From Vogesella urethralis (GTDB taxonomy: Bacteria > Pseudomonadota > Gammaproteobacteria > Burkholderiales > Chromobacteriaceae): 64,000 nt of DNA. The notes under the pieces are model-generated. The model saw nothing but the letters and a program-made list of their open reading frames with translations. It had not been told where the DNA came from and made no database searches. Made by a program: the position numbers and the translations under genes. Positions 25,484 to 34,913 of the stretch are shown here, piece after piece (position 1 is the first letter of the stretch; every line of letters starts with the position of its first letter). Where the stretch lies: the NCBI RefSeq assembly GCF_007644045.2, contig NZ_VMDW02000118.1, positions 1-64,000 on the forward strand, given 5' to 3'.

Positions 25484-27277
25484 ATGCGTCCTTATGTTTC
25501 CGGCAGTACCCCGCCCCCGGCCGATCGCAACGATCTGAAAACCCTGAAAACGCTGCTGCCTTACTTGTGGCGCTTCAAGCACCGCGTGCTGCTGGCGCTG
25601 AGCTGCCTGATTGCGGCTAAGGTGGCGGGGGTGACCACGCCCTTATACCTGAAAGACATCGTCGACCAGCTGTCGCTGCCGGCTACCGCGGCGATGGTGC
25701 CGTTGCTGGCGCTTGCCGGCTACGGCCTGGCGCGCTTGCTGTCCAGCGTGCTGGGCGAGCTGCGCGACGCGATCTTTGCCCGTGTGGTGCAGGGCGCGGT
25801 GCGCAACGTGGCGCGCGAGGTGTTTTCGCACCTGTTCCGCCTCAGCCTGCGCTTTCACCTGGAGCGCCAAACCGGCGGCATGAGCCGCGATATTGAACGC
25901 GGCACCAAGGGTATCGGCTTCTTGCTGAACTTCACCGTGTTCAACATCCTGCCGACGCTGATCGAGATCGCGCTGGTGGTGGGCATTCTGCTCAGCCGCT
26001 ACGACGCCTGGTTCGCCATTGTGACCTTCGGCACCATTGCGCTCTACATTGCCTTTACCCTGACGGTGACGGAGTGGCGCACCGTGTTCCGCCGCAGCAT
26101 GAACGAGCTGGATTCGCGCGCCAACAGCAAGGCCATCGACGCGCTGATCAACTACGAAACGGTCAAGTACTTCGGTAACGAGCGCTTCGAAACGCAGCGT
26201 TACGACGGCAACCTAGCGTCGTGGGAGCAATCGGCGATCAAGAACCAGGTATCGCTGTCGATGCTGAACGCCGGGCAGGGCGCCATCATTGCGGCCGGCG
26301 TCACGCTGATCATGTGGTTGGCCGCACGCGGCGTGACGCGCGGCGAAATGACGGTGGGCGACGTGGTGCTGGTGGCTACCTTCATTACCCAGCTGTGGTC
26401 GCCGCTGCACTTTCTGGGCTTTGTCTACCGCGAGATCCGTCACGCGCTGGCCGACATGGAGCGCATGTTCACCTTGCTGAATGTGGGGGCCGAGGTGGCG
26501 GATAGCGCCGGTGCGGTGGCGCTGGACGCGCGCCAGGTGAGCATTGCTTTCGAACAGGTGGCGTTTGGCTACGACGCCAAGCGGCAGATATTGCACGACG
26601 TCAGCTTCGAGATTCCGGCCGGCCATACCGTAGCGGTGGTCGGCGCCAGCGGCGCCGGCAAGTCCACGCTGTCGCGCTTGCTGTTCCGTTTCTATGACGC
26701 CAGCGCCGGGCGCATCACCTTCAATGGCTACGACATCCGCCAGCTAAGCCAGGACAGCCTGCGCGCCCATATCGGCATCGTGCCGCAGGATACGGTGCTG
26801 TTCAACGACAGCATCTACTACAACATCGCCTACGGCCGGCCCGACGCCAGTCGCGAGGAAGTGATCGAGGCGGCGCGTTCGGCGCATATCCACGACTTCG
26901 TGATGGGCTTACCGGACGGCTACGACACCACGGTGGGCGAGCGTGGCCTGAAGCTGTCCGGCGGTGAAAAGCAGCGGGTGGCGATTGCGCGTACCATCCT
27001 GAAAAACCCGCCGGTGCTGGTGTTCGACGAGGCTACCAGCGCGCTGGATTCGCGGACCGAAAAAGCCATCCAGGCTGAGCTGCTGAGCATTGCGGCCAAC
27101 CGTACCACGCTGATCATCGCGCACCGCTTGTCCACCATTGCCGAGGCGGACTGCATCCTGGTGATGGACGCCGGCCGTATCATCGAACGTGGCACCCATC
27201 GCGAGCTGTTGGCCGCTGGCGGCCGCTATGCCGAGATGTGGCGTCTGCAGCAGGAGGGTGAGGTGCTGGAAGCGTAG
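25484..27277 (+). CDS. ABC exporter, Atm1/HMT (heavy-metal/iron-sulfur) family
   Basis: A 597-residue half-transporter with TM and ATPase domains fused; it should work as a homodimer. Six TM segments fall in about 38-310, with SMNELDSRANSKAIDALINY then ETVKYFGNE, the Atm1-type signature that binds glutathione compounds. The ATPase has Walker A VVGASGAGKSTLSRL, signature LKLSGGEKQRVAIA, Walker B VLVFDEATSALD and the switch His in IAHRLST. Bacterial Atm1 proteins export glutathione-linked metals or related thiols. A terminator lies 35 bases past the stop. Confidence 0.92.
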   Translation: MRPYVSGSTPPPADRNDLKTLKTLLPYLWRFKHRVLLALSCLIAAKVAGVTTPLYLKDIVDQLSLPATAAMVPLLALAGYGLARLLSSVLGELRDAIFARVVQGAVRNVAREVFSHLFRLSLRFHLERQTGGMSRDIERGTKGIGFLLNFTVFNILPTLIEIALVVGILLSRYDAWFAIVTFGTIALYIAFTLTVTEWRTVFRRSMNELDSRANSKAIDALINYETVKYFGNERFETQRYDGNLASWEQSAIKNQVSLSMLNAGQGAIIAAGVTLIMWLAARGVTRGEMTVGDVVLVATFITQLWSPLHFLGFVYREIRHALADMERMFTLLNVGAEVADSAGAVALDARQVSIAFEQVAFGYDAKRQILHDVSFEIPAGHTVAVVGASGAGKSTLSRLLFRFYDASAGRITFNGYDIRQLSQDSLRAHIGIVPQDTVLFNDSIYYNIAYGRPDASREEVIEAARSAHIHDFVMGLPDGYDTTVGERGLKLSGGEKQRVAIARTILKNPPVLVFDEATSALDSRTEKAIQAELLSIAANRTTLIIAHRLSTIAEADCILVMDAGRIIERGTHRELLAAGGRYAEMWRLQQEGEVLEA

Positions 27278-27312
27278 GGCAGGCAGCTCTGACGTGGCGG
27301 CTGCGTGTAAAT

Positions 27313-27341
27313 AAAGCCTGCTTGCCTTGCAAGCAGGCTTT
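27313..27341 (+). terminator. Terminator after the Atm1-type exporter
   Basis: AAAGCCTGCTTGC and GCAAGCAGGCTTT form a perfect 13-bp stem around CTT. Confidence 0.88.
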
Positions 27342-27393
27342 GTCTTGCGTGCGGCGCTGGCGTCGCGTGTGGCTGTGGCACAGCCTGAATGAC

Positions 27394-27424
27394 AAAAGCC
27401 CCGCACGTGTGTGCGGGGCTTTTG
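27394..27424 (-). terminator. Terminator downstream of tRNA-Thr
   Basis: AAAAGCCCCGCAC and GTGCGGGGCTTTT pair perfectly around GTGT. On the minus strand it follows the tRNA's CCA end and finishes in a T run. Confidence 0.9.
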
Positions 27425-27430
27425 CGTATT

Positions 27431-27506
27431 TGGTGCCGGAGAAAGGAGTCGAACCCTCGACCTTCTGATTACAAGTCAGCTGCTCTACCAACTGAGCTAC
27501 ACCGGC
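27431..27506 (-). tRNA. tRNA-Thr (anticodon TGT)
   Basis: A 76-base cloverleaf reading from 27506 downward: acceptor GCCGGTG paired with the 3' CTCCGGCACCA, D-arm GCTCAGTTGGTAGAGC, anticodon arm CTGACTTGTAATCAG with TGT in the loop centre, and T-arm GAGGGTTCGACTC. The CCA is encoded. It reads threonine ACA codons. Confidence 0.97.
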
Positions 27507-27526
27507 GAAGGAGGCGAATTATGCCG

Positions 27527-28105
27527 TCACTTTTTTGCTTTGGCAACGCTGCGCGGCGGTTTTTTTACCGCCTTGGGCTTTTTGGCCGCTTTTTTGCGTT
27601 GGGCAACGTTCTGGCTGATGTTTTTGCGTTTGACGTTCTGGCGTGAAATCTGGCGCGCTTTACCTTGGCGGATAGCCGGCCGTTTCAGTGCCGTTGCTTT
27701 TTTACTACGAGCAATCTGCCGCGCTTTCACTTGGCCGCGCTTGCCGGTTACTTGCCGTTGCGCGCTGCGCTTGGCGGAGGGTTTGCTGGCGGCCTGCTGG
27801 CGACGTGCTTCGCGTGCCGGTTTGCTGGCGCGCGGCTTGCTTGCTTTGCGTGCCTGCTGGCTGGCCTTGTGCTTGCTGCGCTTGGCTGTGGCGGCTGCCC
27901 TGGGGGCCGGCTCCGCGGCCTTGTCGGCACTGCTGGCAGGGCTGACCGGTGGCAGATTCAGTGGTTTTGCCTTGGGCGGGCGTGCCGCCGGTGCCAACTG
28001 GAAATCGCCCGGCAGGGGTGCGTCTTCGCCTTCGGCGGCGGCTGGCGTGGCAGAAAGTGCCAGGCTAAGCGCCACGATGGACGCAATGGTGCGGGTAAAT
28101 TGCAT
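27527..28105 (-). CDS. Exported lysine/arginine-rich, histone-H1-like protein
   Basis: A 192-residue protein with a clear Sec signal peptide (MQFTRTIASIVALSLALSATPAAAEG). A short Pro/Ala segment follows, then about 120 residues made mostly of Lys, Arg, Ala, Ser and Gln (AKRSKHKASQQARKASKPRA; AKKPKAVKKPPRS). The charge resembles histone H1-like AlgP/HctB tails, but the signal peptide would place it outside the cytoplasm. There it could bind DNA, LPS or other anions. Such genes are often length-variable. It is divergent from the amino-acid binding protein gene. Function unknown. Confidence 0.75.
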   Translation of the reverse strand: MQFTRTIASIVALSLALSATPAAAEGEDAPLPGDFQLAPAARPPKAKPLNLPPVSPASSADKAAEPAPRAAATAKRSKHKASQQARKASKPRASKPAREARRQQAASKPSAKRSAQRQVTGKRGQVKARQIARSKKATALKRPAIRQGKARQISRQNVKRKNISQNVAQRKKAAKKPKAVKKPPRSVAKAKK

Positions 28106-28233
28106 GTGAATGATTCTGCTGGTTTGGCCTCGGGGTTTTTCGCATTGTGGCCCCTGAACGAGGTTGCTATATTAGCACGCAGCCCGTTCCCACAAGGAAA
28201 AGGGTTCAGCGCCGAAAATCAAGGAGATTAGGG

Positions 28234-29058
28234 ATGAAACAAACGAGAAGAACATTGCTGGCGGGTATGCTGTTGTCTGCTTTTGCACTGGTTGGCTGCG
28301 GCCAGAAAGCCCCGGAAGCGGCGGCTGAATCCTCTGCGCCCAAAGCCGAGGCATCCGCAGCGGGGGGTGAGGGCAAGGAATACGTCGTTGGTACTGACGC
28401 CAGCTACGCGCCGTTCGAATTCCAAACCGACAAGGGCGATATCGTCGGTTTCGATATCGAGGTGCTGAGCGCGGTAGCGGCCAAGGGCGGTTTCAAGGTG
28501 AAGTTCGTCAACACGCCGTGGGAAGGCATGTTCGCCACCGTGGAGCAGGGTGACCGCGATATTCTGGCGTCGGCCATTACCATTACCGACGAGCGCAAGC
28601 AAAGCATGGACTTTTCCGATCCGTACTTCGAGGCGCGCCAGCTGATTGCGGTAGCCAAGGGTGTGTCCGACGTGAAGTCGTTCCAGGATCTGAAAAACAA
28701 GAAAGTGGCCGTGCAGACCGGCACTACCGGCGACGAAGTGGTGCAGAAACTGCTGGGCAAGACCAACCCCAATATCAAGCGCTTCGAGAACATGCCTTTG
28801 GCACTCAAAGAGCTGGAAACCGGTGGTGTGGATGCGGCAGTGGGTGACAACGGTGTGGTCATCAACTACGTGAAGAACAACCCGCAACACGGTATGACCA
28901 CCGTGGAAGACACCAAGAGCTTCGCCCCCGAGTACTACGGCTTTGTCGTGAAAAAAGGCAATGCCGAACTGCAAGGCAAGGTGAATGCCGGCCTGAAAGC
29001 CATCAAGGCTGACGGCACGTACGACCAGATTTTCAATAAATACTTCGGCGCCAAATAA
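28234..29058 (+). CDS. Polar amino-acid ABC transporter binding lipoprotein
   Basis: A 274-residue solute-binding protein family 3 member. It has a lipobox (FALVGC) and an Ala/Glu-rich linker (EAAAESSAPKAEASAAGG). The mature part shows YVVGTDASYAPFEFQTDKGD, IVGFDIEVLSAVA, ITITDERKQSMDFSDPYFEA and KKVAVQTGTTGDEVVQ. ATG at 28234 follows AAGGAG. The permease is next, after a hairpin terminator. The ligand is probably a polar or basic amino acid (GlnH/ArtJ-like) but is not proven. Confidence 0.92.
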   Translation: MKQTRRTLLAGMLLSAFALVGCGQKAPEAAAESSAPKAEASAAGGEGKEYVVGTDASYAPFEFQTDKGDIVGFDIEVLSAVAAKGGFKVKFVNTPWEGMFATVEQGDRDILASAITITDERKQSMDFSDPYFEARQLIAVAKGVSDVKSFQDLKNKKVAVQTGTTGDEVVQKLLGKTNPNIKRFENMPLALKELETGGVDAAVGDNGVVINYVKNNPQHGMTTVEDTKSFAPEYYGFVVKKGNAELQGKVNAGLKAIKADGTYDQIFNKYFGAK

Positions 29059-29068
29059 CAACAAGATC

Positions 29069-29106
29069 AGCGGCGGGTCTGCGGGCAGATCCGCCGCTTT
29101 CTATTT
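29069..29106 (+). terminator. Hairpin between binding protein and permease
   Basis: AGCGGCGG and CCGCCGCT, extended by GTCTGC with GCAGAT, make a long stem followed by TTTCTATTTT. It probably lets the binding protein be made in excess over the permease through partial termination. Confidence 0.8.
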
Positions 29107-29124
29107 TAAAGCCGGGAGCAGAGC

Positions 29125-29868
29125 ATGGATTTCCGTTGGGGCATGATTGCCGAATACGCACCCTTGTTTGTCGAGGGTGCCAAGATGACCGTGGGGATTA
29201 CCCTGGTAGCTGTAGTGCTGGGGACGCTGATCGGTCTGTTCATGGGGATGGCGCGTCTGGCTGAGGCCAAGCACGGCGCGGCCAAGTATGTGTTGAAGTT
29301 TGGCGTGCGCTGGCCGTCAGCGGCCTATGTGGCCTTCTTTCGCGGCACGCCGCTGTTCGTGCAGATCCTGCTGGTGCACTTCGCGCTGATGCCGATGCTG
29401 ATCCACCCAGTGGACGGCATGCTGATCGATGGCGACTTGGCGCGTGACCTGCGCCAGAACTACGGGGCCTTCCTGTCGGGCCTGCTGGCGCTGACGCTGA
29501 ACGCAGGGGCCTACATTACCGAAATCTTCCGCGCCGGTATCCAGTCCATCGACAAGGGCCAGATGGAAGCCGCGCGCTCGCTGGGCCTGAGCTACGGCCA
29601 GACCATGAAGTTCGTCATCGTGCCGCAGGCGTTCCGCCGCATGCTGCCGCCGCTGGGTAACGAGGCCATCATGCTGCTGAAAGACAGCTCGCTGGTGTCG
29701 GCCATCGGCTTGGCCGAGCTGGCGTACGCGGCGCGCACCGTGGCCGGTGTGTACTCGCGTTACTGGGAACCGTATCTGACTATTTCCTTCATCTACCTGG
29801 CACTGACCATGCTGATGGCGTGGGGGATTTCGCGTCTGGAGAAAAAGCTGCACATCGGCACGCGTTAA
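29125..29868 (+). CDS. Polar amino-acid ABC transporter permease
   Basis: A 247-residue His/Glu/Gln/Arg-type permease with about five TM segments. The PSAAYVAFFRGTPLFVQILL stretch and the EAA loop AARSLGLSYGQTMKFVIVP then QAFRRMLPPLGNE, which docks the ATPase, are typical. No ATPase gene follows: a terminator and then gyrA come next. It must borrow an ATPase encoded elsewhere. Confidence 0.92.
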   Translation: MDFRWGMIAEYAPLFVEGAKMTVGITLVAVVLGTLIGLFMGMARLAEAKHGAAKYVLKFGVRWPSAAYVAFFRGTPLFVQILLVHFALMPMLIHPVDGMLIDGDLARDLRQNYGAFLSGLLALTLNAGAYITEIFRAGIQSIDKGQMEAARSLGLSYGQTMKFVIVPQAFRRMLPPLGNEAIMLLKDSSLVSAIGLAELAYAARTVAGVYSRYWEPYLTISFIYLALTMLMAWGISRLEKKLHIGTR

Positions 29869-29887
29869 ATGTGAGGGTGCAGCACCG

Positions 29888-29915
29888 AAAAAGGCCGGCT
29901 TTGCCGGCTTTTTTC
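29888..29915 (+). terminator. Terminator after the permease gene
   Basis: AAAAAGGCCGGC, a TTT loop, then GCCGGCTTTTTT. Confidence 0.93.
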
Positions 29916-30001
29916 ATGGGCGGGTCGCATTGCACAGGGGCATGCCGGACATGGCTTTGTGGTAGAATGGGGCATAATTTTTGTCTCTGATACGGATTTC
30001 C

Positions 30002-32677
30002 ATGACCGACCAGCTTTTTGCCAAGGAAACGCTTCCCATCAGCCTCGAAGAGGAGATGCGTCGTTCTTATCTCGATTACGCCATGAGCGTGATCGTCGGC
30101 CGTGCCCTGCCGGACGTGCGCGACGGCCTCAAGCCGGTACATCGCCGCGTGCTGTTTGCCATGCACGAACTGTCGAACGACTGGAACCGGGCCTACAAGA
30201 AGTCGGCGCGTATCGTGGGTGACGTGATTGGTAAATACCACCCGCACGGCGATAGCGCGGTGTACGACACCATCGTGCGCATGGCGCAGGATTTCAGCCT
30301 GCGCTACCCGCTGGTGGATGGTCAGGGTAACTTCGGTTCGGTCGATGGCGACAACGCCGCCGCCATGCGTTACACCGAGATCCGCATGGCGCGCATTGCG
30401 CACGAACTGCTGGCCGATATCGACAAGGAAACCGTCGACTTCGGCCCCAACTACGACGGCTCCGAGCACGAACCGCTGATCCTGCCGGCACGCATTCCGA
30501 ACCTGCTGATCAATGGCAGCTCGGGTATTGCGGTGGGCATGGCCACCAATATTCCGCCGCACAACATCAGCGAAGTCATCGACGGCTGCCTGGCCCTGCT
30601 GGCCAACAGCGACATGACCATCGACGAGCTGATCGACATCATTCCGGCGCCGGACTTCCCCACCGCCGGCATCATCTACGGTACCGCCGGCATCAAAGAG
30701 GCGTACCGTACCGGCCGTGGCCGCGCCATCATGCGCGCCCGCGTGCACTTCGAAGACATCGGCAAGGGCGACCGCCAGGCCATCATCGTGGACGAGATCC
30801 CGTACCAGGTGAACAAGGCCCGCCTGCTGGAGCGCATCAGCGAGCTGGTACGCGACAAGCTGATCGAAGGCATTTCCGACCTGCGCGACGAGTCGGACAA
30901 GTCCGGCATGCGCGTGGTGATCGAGCTCAAGCGTGGCGAAATGCCGGAGGTGGTGCTGAACCACCTGTACAAGCTGACCCAGCTGCAAGACAGCTTCGGT
31001 ATCAACATGGTGGCGCTGGTCGACGGCCAGCCGCGCCTGCTGAACCTGAAGCAGATCATCGAAGAATTCCTGCGTCACCGCCGCGAAGTGGTGACCCGTC
31101 GCACCATCTACGAACTGCGCAAGGCGCGCGAACGCGGCCATATCCTGGAAGGCCTGGCCGTGGCGCTGTCCAACGTGGACGAGATCATTGCGCTGATCAA
31201 GGCCTCCGAAGCGCCCCCGCAAGCAAAAGCTGCGCTGATGGGCCGCGCCTGGCGCTCCGAGCTGGTGGAAAGCATGCTGGCGCGCGTGGACCAGACCCAG
31301 GCGCGCCCGGACGGGCTGGCGGCCAACTATGGTCTGCACCCCGACGGCTACTTCCTGTCCGAAACCCAGGCCCAGGCCATTCTGGACCTGCGCCTGCAGC
31401 GCCTGACCGGCCTGGAGCAGGACAAGATCGTCGGCGAGTACCGCGACATCATGGAAATCATCCTCGACCTGATCGACATCCTGGCGCGCCCGGAACGCAT
31501 CAACCAGATCATCCACGACGAGTTGGCCGCCATCCGCCTGCAATACGGCGACAAGCGCCGCTCCGAGATCGAGCCGTTCGGTGGCGATATCAACATCGAA
31601 GACCTGATCACGCCGCAGGAAATGGTGGTCACCCTGTCGCACAGCGGCTACCTGAAAGCGCAGCCGGTAGGCGACTACCAGGCGCAGCGCCGTGGCGGCC
31701 GTGGCAAGCAAGCCGCCGCCACCAAGGACGACGATTTCATCAACACGCTGTTCGTGGCCAACACCCACGACTACGTGCTGTGCTTCTCCAGCTTTGGCCG
31801 TTGCTACTGGATCAAGGTATACGACATGCCGCAGGGCGGCCGTACCAGCCGTGGCAAGCCGGTTGTCAACGTGCTGCCGCTGCAGGACGGCGAGAAGATC
31901 AGCGCCATGCTGCCGGTGAAAGCCTTTACCGGTAACGAGCCGGAGCTGGACGACGACTCCGAGGTTAGCGACAAGGTCAAAGGCCCGTTCGTGTTCATGT
32001 GTACCGGCAACGGCACCGTGAAGAAAACCCCGCTGGAGGCCTTCAGCCGCCCGCGTACCGCCGGCATCATCGCGGTGAAACTGGACGAAGGCGACACCCT
32101 GGTAGGCGTCGCGCTGACCAGCGGCAGCGACCAGGTCATGCTGTTCAGCAATGCCGGCAAGGCGGTGCGCTTTGACGAAACCAATGTGCGCCCGATGGGC
32201 CGTACCGCCGGTGGCGTACGCGGCATGGCGCTGGCAGAAGGCCAGCAGGTGATTTCGCTGCTGGTGGCCAACAGCGACGAGCAGCAAGTGCTGACCGCCA
32301 GCGACGGCGGCTACGGCAAACGTACCCGTGTCGGCGAATTCCGCCAGACCAGCCGTGGCACCCAGGGCGTGATCGCCATGGATCTCACCGACAAGACCGG
32401 CCTGAACCTGGTATCCGCCAGCCTGGTGGAAGACAGCGACGACGTGATGCTGATCACCACCGGCGGCGTGCTGATCCGTACCAAGGTCGACCAGATCCGC
32501 GAAACCGGCCGTTCGGCCCAGGGCGTGCGCCTGATCAACCTGGACGAAGGCGAGCAGCTGGTATGCCTGGTGAAAGTGGCCGAGAGCGAAGACAGCGCCG
32601 AAGCCGAAGCAGGTGAGGTGACCGACGTTGCCGTGGACGCTGGCGCCGCCGAAGCCGGCGAGGGCGCAGCCGAATGA
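30002..32677 (+). CDS. gyrA: DNA gyrase subunit A
   Basis: The breakage-reunion subunit of gyrase, 891 residues. The catalytic tyrosine is in [13 protein letters not shown] (Y124). The quinolone region reads [17 protein letters not shown] with Ser85 and Asp89, the wild-type pair (Ser83/Asp87 in E. coli), so no classic resistance change is seen. The C-terminal beta-pinwheel has the GyrA box QRRGGRGK. The tail is acidic and Ala/Glu-rich. The ATG at 30002 is the family start ([20 protein letters not shown]). Its stop overlaps the next ATG (ATGA), coupling it to a thioesterase gene, an unusual partner. Confidence 0.98.
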   Translation: MTDQLFAKETLPISLEEEMRRSYLDYAMSVIVGRALPDVRDGLKPVHRRVLFAMHELSNDWNRAYKKSARIVGDVIGKYHPHGDSAVYDTIVRMAQDFSLRYPLVDGQGNFGSVDGDNAAAMRYTEIRMARIAHELLADIDKETVDFGPNYDGSEHEPLILPARIPNLLINGSSGIAVGMATNIPPHNISEVIDGCLALLANSDMTIDELIDIIPAPDFPTAGIIYGTAGIKEAYRTGRGRAIMRARVHFEDIGKGDRQAIIVDEIPYQVNKARLLERISELVRDKLIEGISDLRDESDKSGMRVVIELKRGEMPEVVLNHLYKLTQLQDSFGINMVALVDGQPRLLNLKQIIEEFLRHRREVVTRRTIYELRKARERGHILEGLAVALSNVDEIIALIKASEAPPQAKAALMGRAWRSELVESMLARVDQTQARPDGLAANYGLHPDGYFLSETQAQAILDLRLQRLTGLEQDKIVGEYRDIMEIILDLIDILARPERINQIIHDELAAIRLQYGDKRRSEIEPFGGDINIEDLITPQEMVVTLSHSGYLKAQPVGDYQAQRRGGRGKQAAATKDDDFINTLFVANTHDYVLCFSSFGRCYWIKVYDMPQGGRTSRGKPVVNVLPLQDGEKISAMLPVKAFTGNEPELDDDSEVSDKVKGPFVFMCTGNGTVKKTPLEAFSRPRTAGIIAVKLDEGDTLVGVALTSGSDQVMLFSNAGKAVRFDETNVRPMGRTAGGVRGMALAEGQQVISLLVANSDEQQVLTASDGGYGKRTRVGEFRQTSRGTQGVIAMDLTDKTGLNLVSASLVEDSDDVMLITTGGVLIRTKVDQIRETGRSAQGVRLINLDEGEQLVCLVKVAESEDSAEAEAGEVTDVAVDAGAAEAGEGAAE

Positions 32678-33147
32678 GTCACGCCGACGCGGCCAACCCT
32701 GAAGTGCTGAAGGCAATGGGCGAGCTGTTTGTCAGCTTGCCGCATTGCCGCACGCTGGGTTTTGAATACCTGGGTACCGTTGGCCGCAAGCCGACGCTGC
32801 GGGTGGCGTGGCGGGAAGACCTGGTGGGCAACCCGGCTACCGGCGTGGTGCACGGCGGGGTGATCACCTCCATCGTCGACACCACCAGCGCGGTATCGGT
32901 GGCGGCCAATATGCAGGACTACGAAACCATCGCCACGCTGGACCTGCGTATCGACTACCTGAAAGCCGCCACCCCGGGGAAGGCCATCTACTGCACCGCG
33001 GAGTGCTACCGCATGGCCAGCCAGATCGCTTTTACCCGTGCCGTGTGCTATCACGAGTCACCGGACGACCCGATCGCCCACGGTGTGGCCACCTTCATGC
33101 GCGACTCCAACCCCAAACCGATGCTGCAGGTGGAGGACAAGCCGTGA
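32674..33147 (+). CDS. PaaI-type hotdog thioesterase, first of a pair
   Basis: A 157-residue hotdog-fold acyl-CoA thioesterase candidate. The motif [20 protein letters not shown] carries the HGG turn and the acidic residue (Asp in VDTTSA) used by this family. [20 protein letters not shown] is the second conserved strand pair. The ATG overlaps the gyrA stop, and its own stop overlaps the second hotdog gene by GTGA. The substrate is unknown. Confidence 0.87.
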   Translation: MSHADAANPEVLKAMGELFVSLPHCRTLGFEYLGTVGRKPTLRVAWREDLVGNPATGVVHGGVITSIVDTTSAVSVAANMQDYETIATLDLRIDYLKAATPGKAIYCTAECYRMASQIAFTRAVCYHESPDDPIAHGVATFMRDSNPKPMLQVEDKP

Positions 33148-33590
33148 GCGACTTCATGGAAACCTTCAACCGCCTGCGCGACGAAAAGCGGTTTACCGAG
33201 GTGATCGCCGCCGTGCCGTACGCCCGCCTGATGGGCGTGGAATGTGGCGAGGACGCGGCGGGCGAGTTGCTGTTTTCGCTGCCGTTCTACGAGCGCAACG
33301 TGGGTAACACCACCTTGCCGGCGCTGCACGGTGGCTTGATCGGCGGCTTTCTGGAAAACGCCGCGCTGTTGCACCTGATGTGGAACCGCGAGTCGCTGGA
33401 AGCCCCGAAGATTGTCGATTTCTCGCTGGACTACCTGCGCTCGGGCAAGGCCCAGACGTTGTACGCCCAGTGCGAGATCACCAAGCAGGGCAAGCGCGTG
33501 GCGCACGTCCTGATCGAGGCGTGGCAGGAAGACCGCAAGAAACCGGTAGCGGTGGCGCGGGCGCACTTCCTGCTCAGCACCGGCAGCTAA
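33144..33590 (+). CDS. PaaI-type hotdog thioesterase, second of a pair
   Basis: A 148-residue hotdog protein, again with LPALHGGLIGGFLENAALLH and IVDFSLDYLRSGKAQTLYAQ. The start is GTG at 33144 (GTGA overlap with the first gene's stop). The two copies are similar in plan and may form a heteromer. A terminator lies directly after. Confidence 0.84.
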   Translation: MSDFMETFNRLRDEKRFTEVIAAVPYARLMGVECGEDAAGELLFSLPFYERNVGNTTLPALHGGLIGGFLENAALLHLMWNRESLEAPKIVDFSLDYLRSGKAQTLYAQCEITKQGKRVAHVLIEAWQEDRKKPVAVARAHFLLSTGS

Positions 33591-33597
33591 ACACACC

Positions 33598-33623
33598 AAG
33601 CCACGCTGCCAGCGTGGCTTTTT
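33598..33623 (+). terminator. Terminator after the thioesterase pair
   Basis: AAGCCACGCT and AGCGTGGCTT around GCC, followed by T's. Confidence 0.9.
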
Positions 33624-33655
33624 GACGACTAGAGACAAAGAGACAGAGGTCTGAC

Positions 33656-34741
33656 ATGGCAAAGGTGTACAACTTTTCGGCCGGCCCCGCCGTTCTGCCC
33701 CACGAAGTACTGGCCACGGCGCAAGCCGAGCTGCTGGACTGGCACGGCTCCGGCATGTCGGTGATGGAAATGAGCCACCGCGGCAAGGAATTCATGGAAA
33801 TCATCCACGACGCCGAGCAGGACCTGCGCGAGCTGCTGCAGATTCCGGCCGGCTACAAGGTGTTGTTCATGCAGGGTGGGGCGTCGCAGCAGTTTTCGAT
33901 GGTGCCGCTGAACCTGGCGCCGGCAGATGGCGTGATCGACGTGCTGGATACCGGCCACTGGTCGCGCCTGGCGGTGAAAGAAGCCAAACGCTATACCGGC
34001 GTTAACGTGGTAGCCAGCAGTGCCGACAGCAACTACGCCACCGTGCCGGCGGTGGAGAGCTGGCAGTGCCGCGCCGACGCCGCGTACTTCCACTACACCT
34101 CCAACGAAACCATCGGCGGCCTGCAGTACAGCGCCATCCCCGATACCGGCAGCGTGCCGCTGGTGTGCGACATGTCGTCCGACTTCCTGTCGCGCGAGAT
34201 CGACGTGTCGAAGTTCGGCCTGATCTACGCCGGCGCGCAGAAGAACATCGGCCCGTCCGGCCTGACCGTGGTGATCGTGCGCGAAGACCTGCTGGGCCGC
34301 GCCCAGCCGCAAACGCCCACCATGCTGAACTACCAGGTGCACGCCGACGCCGACTCCATGTACAACACGCCGGCCACCTACCCGATCTACATCGCGGGCC
34401 TGGTGTTCAAATGGCTGAAGACCCAGGGCGGCATCAAGGGCATGGCGGCGCGTAACGAAGAGAAGGCCGGCCTGCTGTACCACGCCATCGATAGCAGCAA
34501 CGGCTTCTACTACAGCCATATCGACGCGCCGTACCGCTCCAAGATGAACGTGGTGTTCCGCCTGAAAGACGAGGCGCTGGAAGACCTGTTCCTGTCCGAA
34601 GCCAAGAAAAACGGCCTGGTGCAGCTGAAAGGCCATCGCTCTGTCGGTGGCATGCGCGCGTCCATCTACAACGCCATGCCGATCGAAGGCGTGAAGGCGC
34701 TGGTGCATTTCATGCTGGATTTTGCCCGTCAGCACGGTTGA
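33656..34741 (+). CDS. serC: Phosphoserine aminotransferase SerC
   Basis: Makes phosphoserine for serine synthesis and phosphohydroxythreonine for PLP synthesis. It has 361 residues. Marks are VYNFSAGPAVLPHEVL at the N terminus, FMQGGASQQFSMVPLNL, the PLP lysine in LIYAGAQKNIGPSG, and VGGMRASIYNAMPIEGVKAL near the C terminus. AGAGG lies before the ATG. It starts a stretch of aromatic and serine pathway genes that continues with pheA and DAHP synthase, although an MFS carrier is inserted. Confidence 0.97.
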   Translation: MAKVYNFSAGPAVLPHEVLATAQAELLDWHGSGMSVMEMSHRGKEFMEIIHDAEQDLRELLQIPAGYKVLFMQGGASQQFSMVPLNLAPADGVIDVLDTGHWSRLAVKEAKRYTGVNVVASSADSNYATVPAVESWQCRADAAYFHYTSNETIGGLQYSAIPDTGSVPLVCDMSSDFLSREIDVSKFGLIYAGAQKNIGPSGLTVVIVREDLLGRAQPQTPTMLNYQVHADADSMYNTPATYPIYIAGLVFKWLKTQGGIKGMAARNEEKAGLLYHAIDSSNGFYYSHIDAPYRSKMNVVFRLKDEALEDLFLSEAKKNGLVQLKGHRSVGGMRASIYNAMPIEGVKALVHFMLDFARQHG

Positions 34742-34780
34742 TCACCGCCAGGTTGGCCGCATCGCGGTCAACTGCGTGTC

Positions 34781-34811
34781 AAAGCCCCTTTCAGACGGAA
34801 GGGGCTTTTTG
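34781..34811 (+). terminator. Terminator after serC
   Basis: AAAGCCCCTT and AAGGGGCTTTTT pair. The loop reads TCAGACGG, by chance similar to part of the neisserial DNA uptake core. Confidence 0.9.
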
Positions 34812-34913
34812 TTGCCCGCTGTTCGCGTGGCTGACAAGTCTGTTTGCCGTGACCGGCTGGCAAGCGGGCACCATTCCGGCGCATGATGCCGGTTCTACCC
34901 GTGGAGAATGCCG

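Noticed and set aside
29789-32716. 975-codon open frame antisense to gyrA
   Set aside because: A shadow of GC-rich codon use in gyrA; its His/Gln/Val-rich make-up matches no protein and gyrA is certain.
34788-34800. TTCAGACGG, like the neisserial DNA uptake core
   Set aside because: I found only this one copy, in the loop of the serC terminator; a working uptake word would recur.
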